From: Melastoma dodecandrum
Taxonomy: Eukaryota; Streptophyta; Magnoliopsida; Myrtales; Melastomataceae
DNA length: 64,000 bases
NCBI GenBank assembly: GCA_029817715.1
Contig: JARUPY010000387.1
Coordinates: 6,448,001 to 6,512,000, forward strand
Direction: 5' to 3'
Position numbers and translations under genes: made by a program
Notes under the pieces: generated by a model
Databases searched by the model: none
The model's input: only the letters and a program-made list of their open reading frames with translations
What the model was told of the DNA's origin: nothing
Shown here: positions 12,079 through 23,390 of the stretch, piece by piece
Layout of the letters: the number at the start of each line of letters is the position of its first letter
How positions within the stretch are numbered: the first letter of the stretch is position 1

Positions 12079-12883
12079 ATGGTCGACTCGGAGGCCCCGG
12101 ACGAGGCGGAAAGCGGCAGTGAAGATGAACATGAGGATTGTTCACTTCCTTGTGCGAAGAAGAGGCGTCTCGCAGCAAACCAGGTTCAATTCCTGGAGAG
12201 GAGCTTTGAGGTTGACAACAAGCTCGAGCCCGAACGGAAGGCTCGGCTAGCGAAGCAACTCGGGCTGCAGCCTCGGCAGGTCACCATCTGGTTCCAGAAC
12301 CGTCGGGCAAGGTACAAGACGAAGCAGCTCGAGAAGGACTACGACTCCCTGAAGGACAAGTTCGACGAGCTTCGGGCTGATTACGACCGCCTCATCAGGG
12401 AAGGAGATAATTTGAGACAGCAGGTATGAGAAGCGGCAATTATGTTCCATCAAATCGGTTCTTTAACTTTCAGAGCAACATACGATTCAACGAGACCCGA
12501 AGTGTGAGTTTCACCCCGTTTCGTGCCCTGTTTCACAGCTGGCCTCGCTGAAGGAGAAGCTCCTCGAGAGAGAAAGGGAGAAGGAAGCTACAGTTTCAGC
12601 CGGCGTCGGGACGGCAAAGAGTGACATAGTTGACTCAGATAGCCCCCGTCTGCTAGGGGATTTGTGGCTTGGGACCGCCAATTCTCTATCCCACTTTTTC
12701 GATCCCGAAAACCACTCCGATGGGTTATCGCAAGACGAGGAGGAGGAAGAACCATTCAACCAGAGGCTAAGAGTATTCCCGAAGCTAGAGCTGGAGAACG
12801 GCTACGAGGACTTCCAGTTCACGAGTCCTTGCAGGATCGAGTTCTCCTATGGGGAGAACCAATTCTGGGGTTGGCCTTACTGA
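12079..12883 (+). CDS. HD-Zip class I transcription factor (two exons)
   Basis: Exons 12079-12423 and 12539-12883 are joined by a 115-bp GT-AG intron and encode 229 residues. An acidic N-terminus ([16 protein letters not shown]) is followed by a homeodomain at about 27-83, with recognition helix [13 protein letters not shown] at 68-80. A leucine zipper follows with leucines exactly seven apart at 84, 91, 98, 105, 112 and 119; the intron falls inside the zipper. The C-terminal half is acidic (DEEEEEP) and ends in an aromatic, tryptophan-containing tail (QFWGWPY), as in HD-Zip I activation domains. Such factors dimerise and bind CAATNATTG-type sites in the nucleus, often in development or stress responses. 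The frame is open upstream to an ATG at 11809, but that extension is Pro/Ser-rich without family similarity and an AG acceptor lies at 12066-12067, so I chose 12079. Tyr replaces the usual Trp after RAR, as in a few family members. Confidence 0.9.
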
Positions 12884-15497
12884 TCCGAGCTTGAGCTTTT
12901 TAGGACGAGATGTTGTCTACGACCGGCGAGGACGATGAGGATGATGGGAATCGGTCAAAATCTGCTGTCTTGTGATATTGCAAGAAGGGACCTAAATGGC
13001 AGCTTGGCTATCTATATCACCCGGGTTTTCGATGTCAACTGAACCCAAAAGAAGTTCTTTCGGCGGTAAAAAAAAATCTTTTAATCAATTCCGAATATTT
13101 TTAATAATGAAATGCAAAATGCATGAAAGATCGAATTAGGGAGCCTTAGCCCACAAGCTTTTAATTAACGCTGGATTTATTGAGTTTCGACTATGATTTC
13201 ATAACTTAAATATTATAAAATTATAAGTTTTTTTTTGCGTTTATTTTAATAATAACATCACAATTTCCTCAAACGACCGGCAAATGAGTTTGTTGGTTCG
13301 CCCCCTCCCCGCCCAAAACCCATATTTCTTAGGGAAGAGGAAATTTAAGGAGAAGAAGAAAAGAATGAAGAATCTCCATCTCCATCTCCCTCCCAAGGCC
13401 CCACCTCGCCTCCTTCTCATGTTAAACATGCATCCGTAACCCCCAATAATTGAGTGCTCGTTTCTAAATATTACGATATCTCTTTGGTTTAGATCATTAG
13501 ATATAAGTAAAGTTTTATAACTAAATAAAACAGGGCACGTCCCTCCAATGCTTTTATCCCCAACCCTATAACCATTAAAAGAGAATGAGATTTTAATTGA
13601 TAAGCAGGAGGGGAGGGGGGGATGTCGACGAAAAACGCCAAAAGAGAAGGCAGACCCGTTTTCCATTACATTATTTATATTGTTTTATGATTTGATTTGG
13701 CCGGTAGAAGATGTGACCGAAAATATCAGGGTCGCATTTGGCAACATTCCAGAGGTGGGAAAGTTTACGTACCCACTTTCGCTATGGTTTTAGCTTTTTT
13801 TTGGCTAACCGGAAAGAATGGGATTTGGGGTTTTATCCCCCCCCCCTTTTAGCTAAATTAACTTTGATCTTTTGAAAAGCCAGACAGAAACTCCAAGCCA
13901 TCATGCCATTTAATAATTATTTTGTAATTCCGTTTATCATCATCATCACCATTTAAGATCGTATGTGTTGGACAATAATAGGAGCAAGCAATTAAAGTAA
14001 AACTCCACGAGACAAAAAAATCTTGTTCACGAAACGTGGGAATTTTGGTCCCCCCCCCCCCCCCCAATCTCCTTTTCTTGAAAAGTTGATAAGAGGATTG
14101 ATTATTCATCGTTGCGGAAGACCGACCACTCTTCAATTGACTCGTCCCATAATAGATTCCATAAGAAAATATTTACGGGACAAATAATTATTTCAGCGAA
14201 TGCATCTCATTTTTCCCTATCTATTTATAATACGTTGAAAAAAAATATCATACGCGTCTTGGTTTGGGAAGATGTTGATGTCGAAAAGGAAAAGGAGTCG
14301 ATGTCGGGAGGTGGGGACCAGAGCCCCTCCGTCCATTTGGGCTGACGACAACTCGACCATCTCCACCAGCCACGTGTTTGTCTTACTCCCCCAAACACGA
14401 CTCGTCAAACCCGCCACGACAACTCTGACACCAAAAAGACAGCTGTCGGCGTGGCCGATGCTGATTGGAGGTTCCATTCCTTATCTTAACATCCGGTTAT
14501 TAAATTCCTAACTTTTTATCAGATATTTACGAAAACGATTTATTTTTAACTCCAACTCTTGGACATGGAGGAAGGAAGGAAGGAAGGATGGGGCATTGCG
14601 GTATTTAACACCCCTCTCTATCTTGTTTAATTTATTAATATTTTTTTAAAAATTAACTTGGGCATGTGATACTGAAATTTGATCAAGATAATTATTAATA
14701 AAAAATTTCGTAGTCTAAACATGGCGGATCTTCATATATGAAGACAATGTGAGGCTATAGAAGCTAGATCCGATTAATCTTTTGGATATTGATAAGAAAC
14801 ATAGGAGCGTATAAGTGTCGATAGAACTTCGTCATCGATCGTATCGTGTGAGTGGAGAATGTTTAAGAGCTTCGTAAGCTGTGCTTCTCACACTTGAATT
14901 AGTCAAAATGAGGGGACGATGCCTCTATTAATGAACTCCATGGGGCCTTTATTTTAATATATATTATTCATATGGGCCAAATATGAGGCTCATCATAAAC
15001 TAGGCTCAAATATGAGCCGCGGTTTGAATAAGATGGCCACACCAGAGGACCAGGATAAGATCAAGGTATTTGTTAGACCATGAATACACCACATCTAACA
15101 CAATATATAAAACGGGTTGGATCCATAATTTAATTTTATTCGAAGAAATATGACAGGACTGTAATTAACATATGTCCAAGAACAAATAATTCTCCAAATA
15201 TATTAATTTCTTTCATATTAGAACACAAGTGCAACGTGTACTTGAGAACCGGGTTCTGGTAACGACGACCAGACTAAAAAAATGGTTGCATGGGAGTTAA
15301 AAGTAATGTTAACCGCGAGACAGATGGGTGTAACTTTCGTCTTTTTTCCGAAGGGGACTGACTACACACAAACATAAATACAGGCTTAGGCTAGGGGTTT
15401 GATGTGAAAAGAGTGTTATGCTAAGAATAAACGACAGGGGAGACGACGAATCAGGAGAAGGCAATCAGGTGGAGGAGGGTGTTTCACACGTGGTGTG
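12884..15497. other. Intergenic DNA with simple repeats
   Basis: No gene is supported. It holds a C16 tract at 14050-14065, a GGAA repeat at about 14567-14588, and a G-box core (CACGTG) at 14371-14376 within a GC-richer patch at about 14,290-14,480. A short inverted repeat (tgttaga/tctaaca) lies at about 15,071-15,100. The longest frame, 141 codons on the minus strand near 13,241-13,666, has no recognisable domain. Confidence 0.45.
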
Positions 15498-15554
15498 AGG
15501 GGTCTCTTTTCGTTCGGTCCCCGCTCTACACGGAGGGGACCGAAACCGACCCCT
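15498..15554. repeat. Two-tier perfect inverted repeat (hairpin)
   Basis: The inner arms TTCGGTCCCC (15513-15522) and GGGGACCGAA (15535-15544) are perfect complements around a 12-nt loop. The outer arms AGGGGTC (15498-15504) and GACCCCT (15548-15554) are also perfect, separated from the inner stem by 8 and 3 nt. The structure is GC-rich in AT-rich surroundings. Function is unknown. Confidence 0.85.
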
Positions 15555-16427
15555 GACATACTAAACACTATTAGTTTTAGGATAAAGAATCTTAACGTGT
15601 TGGGGTTTGATGAGGAGGGTTTTGGTTGGTGGTGTGGGTGTTGGTTGTCCCGTGTTTGTTGGTGCGAACATTGAAGTGATACGGAGAGAGAAAGTTAAAA
15701 GGAAACCCCAAACAAAACCATAATTTAAAAAGAAAGGAGATGGGAATGTTGAGGAAACCTAGGCACTATTAAATTTAAATTATATTTGTGACATACGGAT
15801 CGCGAGTTTTAGAATTGGAAAAGTATCATCTTAAAATTTTCTATAAAAGAAAAGGGATACAAACAATTGGAAATAATTTGTGGACAAGCCCGTGAATGAA
15901 GGTAATGCCGAGGAATGGATCATTTTGAAGCCCAACGTCTCATGGATGGATCCTTTTCTTCAGCCGGACAGACACTCACCGGAAATGGAAAATCACCGTT
16001 TTTGTGGCCCATGACCTCTGGGAAACCTTATCCTAATCTCACTGAATGATCCCACCACATCTGACTTTGTTATCCTCTGGAGACAACGTGTTGACACACT
16101 AATATAGATCCCCTTTTCATATATATAAATTCCATAAAAGACGATTTTAGTTTCGATACTGGAAAAACCACGAGAGACGCGAGCACCCTCTCAAGACAAG
16201 TCCCAAAGGTTCTCGAGATAGAGTATCTCAATAGAGTACTCGGAATAATTCTATCCCTATCGTTAACATACAAATATAAATATTAAGATTCTCTTAAAAG
16301 TCCTGATGTTATTTTAAAGTCAGACCTCGACTAAGAGTAAATATATTAAAGAACAACACTCGAGATGGACATTCTATGTTAACTATGTCTCGAGATCAAG
16401 CCTCTGCAATACGAATCACTAAGATAA
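15555..16427. other. Intergenic DNA, nothing recognised
   Basis: AT-rich, with no reading frame above about 70 codons and no motif I can assign. It leads into the tandem duplication. Confidence 0.4.
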
Positions 16428-18064
16428 TTTACAGATTAAGAGAGTGTATTCTAAAATAAATTTAAAAAAAAGGAAGCATTTCCAGGAGTTAGAGCAAGCT
16501 AAAGAAATGATTATGAAGTACATAGAGGTTTCTTGAGACAGTGCCTCTCATCTCAAAGCTACTGAGTATCGCTAATTAAGTGTTCAGACACGATCTCCTT
16601 ACACCTACAAAATATGAATCCAATCATGTGCGTTTAATACTACTTAGATTTTGATTTTGTAACTGCCATTTACTGTAGGTATAAAAGGAAAATGAAATGA
16701 AGAAGACAATACAATCAATTACATGTCAAACATTAGCAGATTAGTCTAAATGCTTTTACTTCCCTCATCGGCGTCCTGAAAGTCTCAAAAAACTACCACC
16801 GCGTCCAGAAGTCTTCACTTCCATCTCCGTAACCACTCCACCGGTCTACAGATATCCCAAGGCAATTTCCACCGACGGAGGTTGCCATAGTTGCGGCGAA
16901 GACCAACCATTTGAATAGTCCGCCGCCGATCTTTTCCACTCTTTCGCTATTTTCCTTTGCATCATCATGGATGTAAGTATTGTAAGAACTATGTTCTTAT
17001 AATACAATTTTATTTATTTTATTTGAAGTGTTATTTTATTATTTAAATTTAATTAATTTTTGAACGGCGACCACAAAAATCGATCCCCTCATTAGAAATA
17101 TTCGATACATGTTGCGTAAAACACAATTTTCCCTAAATCTAGGAATTCGAGGAAAGACTACACAACAGTAGTAGGGGCGTTAATACCGAAGCTTTTTGTA
17201 GTGCAAACAGGAATGCACGTGAATGAATCCGATCCCCTTGTGAGTGAAGTGCTTACGCCCCTTTACAGATTAAGAGAGTGTATTCTAAGATAAACTTAAA
17301 AAAAGAAGCATTTCCAGGAGTTAGAGCAAGCTAAAGAAAGGATTATGAAGTACATAGAGGTTTCTTGAGACAGTGCCTCTCATCTCAAGCTACAGTTTAT
17401 CGCTAAACGAACCAAGAAATCATGGACACGTGATAATTTCTAATACACCTACAAAATATGAATCCAAACACGTGCCCGATTAATACTACTCAGATTTTGA
17501 TTTTGTAACCGCCATTTACTAAAAGGAAAATGAAAAGAAGAAGACAATACAATCAATTACATGTCAAACATTGGCAGATTAGTCTAAGTGCTTTTACTTC
17601 CCTCACCGGCGTCCTGAAAGTCTCAAGAAACTACCACCGCATCCACAACACTCCACTTCCATCTCCGTAACCACTCCACCGGTCTACAGATATCCCAAGG
17701 CAATATCCACTAACGGAGGTTGCTATAGTTGCGGCGAAGGCCAACCATTTGAATAGTATGCCGCTGTTCTTTCCACTCTTTCGCTATTTTCCTTTACATA
17801 ATCATGGATGTAAGTATTGTAAGAACTATGTTCTTATAATACTAAGTGTTATTTTATTATTTAATTTTTGAATGGTGACCACAAAAATCGATCCCCTCAT
17901 TAGAAATATTCGATACATGTTACGTAGAATATCATTTTCCCCGACTTTACGAACTCGAGGAAAGACAATAGTAGTAGGGGCGTTAAGACGGAAGCTTTTT
18001 GTAGCGCTAGGAATGCACGTGAATGAATCTGATCCCCTAGTGAGTGAAGTGCTTACGCCCCTTT
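16428..18064. repeat. Direct tandem duplication, about 0.8-kb units
   Basis: Unit A (16428-17261) starts with tttacagattaagagag and ends with gtgcttacgcccc. Unit B (17262-18064) starts and ends the same way. The units are 834 and 803 bp and differ by scattered substitutions and small indels, for example a deletion in the AT-rich patch near 17,850. Each contains a GC-richer centre (accactccaccggtctacag), then cattatcatggatgtaag-like sequence in which ATGGAT meets a GTAAGT-like donor. That hints at a captured first exon, but no protein is recognisable. Divergence suggests the duplication is not recent. Confidence 0.85.
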
Positions 18065-18436
18065 AGAGAGGCACGAGCAAAAGAAGCTCTTTCCTCCATT
18101 TTGTGATCTTTTAATTCATATTCGTAAGACTATGATAAAGTCATTTTACCTTTTATGTTATTAAACAAGCACTAGGCACCCTACAACTAGTAACGTATAG
18201 CAGAACAACCAGTTTCAATACCAACACCAACGATTAGAGAAAGGGGCGCTAACGCGCTTTATAATAACAGTTAACATGTTTTTTTTTACGATTGTTGAAC
18301 ATTGTGGCGAGAACCTCGAGAGGAGATGATGTCTGCCTATAAAGAAGCCCAATTCCTGACTTTATAGAGTGAGAGATAGACATACCAATAGGATATCAAA
18401 TTCCTATCTTTACACTTTTCTTCTAGAGAAGAAGAA

Positions 18437-18634
18437 ATGACTCCAACAGAAAATGCAGCTAGGTTTACTCATCAGATGGATGAGCTGTTAACTAATGACT
18501 TTGAAAAACTTAAGCTCCTCTCGAATTCCTTAACTCGAGATGCATTTAGTTGGTACTCAAGACTCCCTCCAAATTCTATCCTGAGTTGGATCGATGCTTT
18601 TGCTAGACAGGTTCTTATTAATAGGAGAGAGTAG
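18437..18634 (+). pseudogene. Retrotransposon gag fragment
   Basis: A 65-codon frame contains LKLLSNSLTRDAFSWYSRLP followed by NSILSWIDAF. This is the layout of the plant retrotransposon gag domain, in which a FxNSL..A..WY..LP block precedes a W-containing helix. It ends in a stop 20 residues later and is only part of the domain. Confidence 0.75.
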
Positions 18635-19112
18635 AGCAGGTTGCTGTGGGAACAGGTCCGCATATCACCCTTATCCTCCCGAGCACAAGGGTGTTGTTCA
18701 AAAGTCTCGACCTCCTTGAGGGACAATAGAGCAGGTTGTGTGGGAGCAGCCGGAGTTGAAAATTCCACCATAGGTACTAAGTGTGCAGTGTAGTGAGTCT
18801 CGGCCGTGGTCACCGTGCACATCTGAACTGTGTAGGATGAATACCCCGGCTCGCTGTGTGAGAAGTCAGGTTCCGCTGTGTGAGGAACCAACCCCTTTTT
18901 CCTTTCAATTCTAAGTGACTCTCGTCGTGGTTGTCTCTCTTGTACTCATAGATAGGTTCTTATTAAGAGGAGACGAGTACTGTGTTAAAATCCTCTACTG
19001 AGCTATTAAGTGCTGAAGCATTCCTCTGCTGTGAATTAGAAACGGGCTGCTCCTTGAGAAGTCGTTCTGTCATTGTAAGGAATCATTTTGTGAGGATTTA
19101 TATTCTAACTTC

Positions 19113-19162
19113 AACGTTGTCGTTTTGCTTTGATAGACAGGCCTACGTAAAGCGACAACGTT
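19113..19162. repeat. Perfect 10-bp inverted repeat
   Basis: AACGTTGTCG (19113-19122) and CGACAACGTT (19153-19162) are exact complements. Inside them GCTTT and AAAGC can extend the stem with a small bulge. It lies in the decayed gypsy region, with no known role. Confidence 0.75.
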
Positions 19163-19740
19163 TTGTGTGAAAATCCTTTGTGCTACCAACTACTGAGCGT
19201 GAGCATTCATTTGTTGGATACGAGACGGTGTCCACTGAGTGAGGAGATGATCGTTGCCTCGGAGGGATCTCTAATCTCTTTAAGGATTCTAGATCTCACT
19301 TTGTGAGAAACTAAAAGCCTAGTGCAAAGGAATTTTGCACCTGTTATATTATATAGTGGAATCACCTCGTTGGTGGAAACTGGATGTAGGTCAATTAAGG
19401 CCGAACTACTATAAACTACTGTGTCCATTACGATCACGCAAACACTCGTAGGAAAATCTACTCGACCAAATCGTAACGCTTACAACAAACATATCTCATC
19501 ATCTGAGAAACGTTTAGCTGTGATACAGTACGCTTCCTCTTACACTGAGAAAGGGCAAAACGTTACAATCACTAATTCACCCCCTTAGTGCATCTGAACG
19601 ATCCAATAGTAACAACCTTGATTGTGTGAAGACATTTGCTCGGGAGGTTGTACTAGTTAAGGAACAGATTGAGAAAGACCCTTTAACACTTGATACCATA
19701 TAGATCGAGAAGAAAACACTCATGACAAGGCTTTATTAAG

Positions 19741-22331
19741 GTGTGTGGACATGGCTGAAGTTACAACGATTATGCTAGAGACACGTGAAAGTTTGTGTGG
19801 AAGCCACCCGTCAGGAGTAAAAATGCATTGGATGATATAGAGGCTTGGGTTCTATTGGCCTTCTATGAAAATAAAATTGCATTGAGATGGCCAAGGGTTG
19901 CAGAAAATGTCAAAATTTCGGACCCGTAACTCAAGCACCAACCGTGGAACTTAACCCAATGGTTCGTCCTCGGTCCTTTACATCGTGGCATTAGGTATAA
20001 TTTGAGAGATTCGACCTCACTGGAGTTGAGGAGATTCATACATATTGGTTGCCACCGACTATTTTACCAAGTGGGTTGAGGCGAAAGCCAAATAGAAGAT
20101 TGATTAAAGAAACGTGGTTGAGTTCATGATGGGGTCTTATAAGGTGTGGGGACATGGATGAAGTTACAATGATTATGCTAGAGACACATGAAGGTTTGTG
20201 TGGAAGCCACCAGATAGGAGTAAAAGTACACTCGATGATATAGAGGCATGGGTTCTATTGGCCTTCTATGAACAAAATTGCTTTGAGATGGCCACGGGTT
20301 GTAGAAAATGTCAAAATTTTGGACCCATAACTCGAGCATCAGCCCTAGAACTTAACCTAATGGCTCGTCCTTGGCTCGTATAAGATGGGGTCTTATAAGG
20401 TGTGCGGACATGGATGAAGTTACAACGATTATGCTAGAGACACATGAAGGTTTGTGTGGAAGCCACCACTTAGGAGTAAAAATGCATTGGACGATAGAGA
20501 GCCATGGGTCTTATTGTGCTTCTATGAAAAAAAAATTGTTTTGAAAAGGCCAAGGTTTCAAAAATGTCAAAATTTTGGGCCCATAACTAGATAATTAGCC
20601 GTCAAACTTAACCCAATGGTTCGTCCTTGGCCCTATCGTAGGCATTAGGTATAATTTGAGATATTCGACCTCACTGGAGTCGAGGAGATGCATACATATT
20701 GGTTGCAACCGACTATTTTACCAAGTGGGTTGAGGCAAAAGCCTAAAAGAAGATTGATTAATGAGACATGATTGAGTTCATGACGGGGTCCTATTAAGGT
20801 GTGTGGGCATGGATGAAGTTACAATGATTATGCTAGAGACACATGAAGATTTGTGTAAAAGCCACCATTTAGGAGTAAAAATGCATTGGATGATAGAGAG
20901 GCATGGGTTTTATTGGGCTTCTATGAAAAAATTGCTTTGAAATGGCCAAAGGTTCCAAAAGATATCCGAATTTTCGACCCATAGCTCGAGCACCAGTCGT
21001 TGAACTTAACCCAATGGTTCTTCCTTGGCCATTATCGTGTGCATTTGGTATAATTTGAGAGATTCGACCTCACTCGAGTCGAGGAGATGCATACATATTG
21101 GTTGCCACCGACTATTTTACCAAGTTGATTGAGGAAAAAGCCTAAAAGAAGATTGATTAATGATACGTGATTGAGTTCATGATGGGGTCTTATTAAGGTA
21201 TGCAAACATGGATGAAGTTAAAACGATTATGCTAGAGACACATGAAGGTTTGTGTGAAAGCCACCAGTTTGGAGTAAAAATGCATTAGATTATAGAGAGG
21301 CATGGGCTATATTGGCCTTCTATGAATAAAATTGCTTTGAGATGGCCAAGGGTTGCATAAAATGGCAAAATTTTGGACCCATAACACAAGCATCGGCTGT
21401 GGAACGTAACCCAATGGTTCGTCCTTGGCCCTTTACATCATGGGCATTAGATACAATTTCAGAGATTAGACCTCATTGGAGTCGATGAGATGCATACAAA
21501 TTTGTTTCTACCGACTATTTTACCAAGTGGGTTGAGGCAAAAGTCTATAACAAGATTACTTAAAGATACGTGATTGAGTTCATGACGAGGTCCTATTAAG
21601 GTGTGCGGACATGGATAAAGCTACAACGATTATTTTAGAGACAGATGAAGGTTTGTGTGGAAGCCACCAGTTAGGAGTAAAAATGAATTGGATGATATAC
21701 AGACATATGTTCTATTGGCCTTCTATGAAAAAATTGTATCGAGACGACCAAGTGTTGTAGAAAATGTCAAAATTTGGGACCCATAACTCGAGCACCAGCC
21801 GTGGAACTTAACCCATTGGTTCTTCTCTGGCCCTTTACATTGTGGGTATTAGATATAAATTGAGAGATTATACCTCACTCGAGACGAGGAGATGCATAAA
21901 TATTGGATGCCACCGATTATTTTACCAATTAAAGACATGTGATTGAGTTCATGACAGGGTCCTGTTAAGGTGTGTGGACATGTATGAAGTTACAACTATT
22001 ATGCTAGAGACACATGAATGTTTGTGTGGAAGCCACAATCAGGAGTAAAAATGCATTGGATGATTGAGAGACATGTGTTCTATTAGCCTTTTATGAAAGA
22101 AATTGCATTGAGATGGCCAATGGTTGTAGAAAATGTCAAAATTTCGGACCCATAACTCGAGCACCAGTCGTGGAACTTAATCTAATTGTTCGTGCTTGGC
22201 CCTTTACATCATATGCATTAGATATAATTCGAGAGATTCAAACTCGCTCGCGTCGAGGAGATGCAGACGTAATGGTTGCCACCGACTATTTTACCAAGTG
22301 AGTGGAGGCAAAAGCCTACAAGAACATTGAT
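19741..22331 (+). repeat. Seven-copy tandem array of an integrase segment
   Basis: Copies begin at about 19741, 20144, 20400, 20799, 21198, 21601 and 21969, each with a variant of gtgtgcggacatggatgaag. Five spacings are 368-403 bp and the second copy is shortened to 256 bp. Each full copy translates, with stops, into the integrase zinc region (MDEVTTIMLETHEGLCGSHQ, then FYWP, then CRKCQNFGP) and the start of the catalytic core (ATDYFTKWVEAKA). Copies join at gttcatgacggggtcctattaag. The last copy instead runs on into the normal downstream integrase. The source was therefore an internal piece of one gypsy pol, repeated head to tail in place. Confidence 0.85.
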
Positions 22332-22990
22332 TAGACGTGATGGAGTTCATCAAAACTTTGATAATTTTCGGTTTTGGATTGCCACAAAACATAGTGGTGG
22401 ATAATGAAAGTGTCTTCAATGGATAACAAATGAAAGAATTATAAAAAGAATTTGATTTCATGATCAATAACTCTACGCCTTATTTCTCACAATCAAATGG
22501 TCAAGTGGAGTCCAACAATAAAATCATTATGAGTTCTATTCAAAAAGTTATTGAAGATAACCTAGGAGGTGACACGAAATAGTCCTGGAGGTGCTATGGG
22601 TTTATGGGTTACGGAAAAACATGGAACTTGAGAGGCGATATACAACTTAATATATGAACATGAAGCTATTGTACCCATTGAGGTCAAGTTCCAGTCATTT
22701 CGAGTCAGTCAAGTGAGTAAGGAAGGCATTTCTAGTGCGGAAACCATGCGTCTACAGACGTTAAGTTTGGAGGAACTACGGACTCGAGCAACAAATAGAA
22801 TAGAAGTCCAAAAGAAAAGAATGAACCGATACTATAACAAGAAGGTCCTCTCGAGGAATTTCAAAGTAGGAGAAGTTGTCTGGAAAATGGTCCCCAAATG
22901 GGGAAGTCCTTTCCGAGTTTGAGAGGTATATTCAAAGAATATATTGTTAATTCCACGCAACCTAAGAGTGGAACATGTGCAGAAAACATA
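22332..22990 (+). pseudogene. Integrase core and C-terminal remnant
   Basis: This continues the last tandem copy. Segments read IVVDNESVFNG (catalytic DN motif), then STPYFSQSNGQVE with the glutamate of the DDE triad. A 69-codon frame at 22713-22922 then carries RYYNKKVLSRNFKVGEVVWK, the usual integrase C-terminal region. Stops and frameshifts separate the pieces. Confidence 0.75.
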
Positions 22991-23345
22991 ATCATGTATG
23001 GAGGGGACCGGTGAACACGTTCCCGCCCTCGGTAATCTAGATTGGGGAGGACCGTTGACTTGATCCCACTCCCGGTATGTAAACAACATGGAGGGAACCG
23101 GTGAACATGTCCCACCCTCGGAGCTTGAGCAATTTGGTGGAGACTGGTTGACAGATCCCGCCCTCGGAACATACGAAATTGTGGGACTAGTGAGTGTACT
23201 CCCACCCTTGGCGGGCGAATGATGAATGGGTCTGTCGAGTGTTATCCCACATTCGGTGTATAAGTGATGAGGGGTTTGGAGAAGGAACTTCCCACCCTTG
23301 GAAGATTTGGAACGAAGGACCGGTATGGGTGTGGTTCGCCCTCTG
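22990..23345. repeat. Degenerate minisatellite, about 55-60 bp, behind integrase
   Basis: Six or so units share the pattern GGAGGGACCGGTGAAC, then a short stretch, then TCCCGCCCTCGG. Units differ in sequence and length. It lies directly 3' of integrase, the position of the 3' untranslated region. Long open frames read through it on the minus strand are repeat translation, not genes. Confidence 0.7.
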
Positions 23346-23390
23346 GAAAGGCAAAGGAGAACGAGGAGAAATAGAATCAAGGGATAGTAG

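Noticed and set aside
13241..13666. Minus-strand 141-codon frame
   Set aside because: Composition follows local simple sequence (F-rich and G/R-rich runs); no recognisable motif.
22832..23380. Minus-strand frame of 182 codons
   Set aside because: It is read through the 55-60-bp minisatellite and the antisense of integrase; the protein is a repeat artefact (recurring SPVPS/PRAG).
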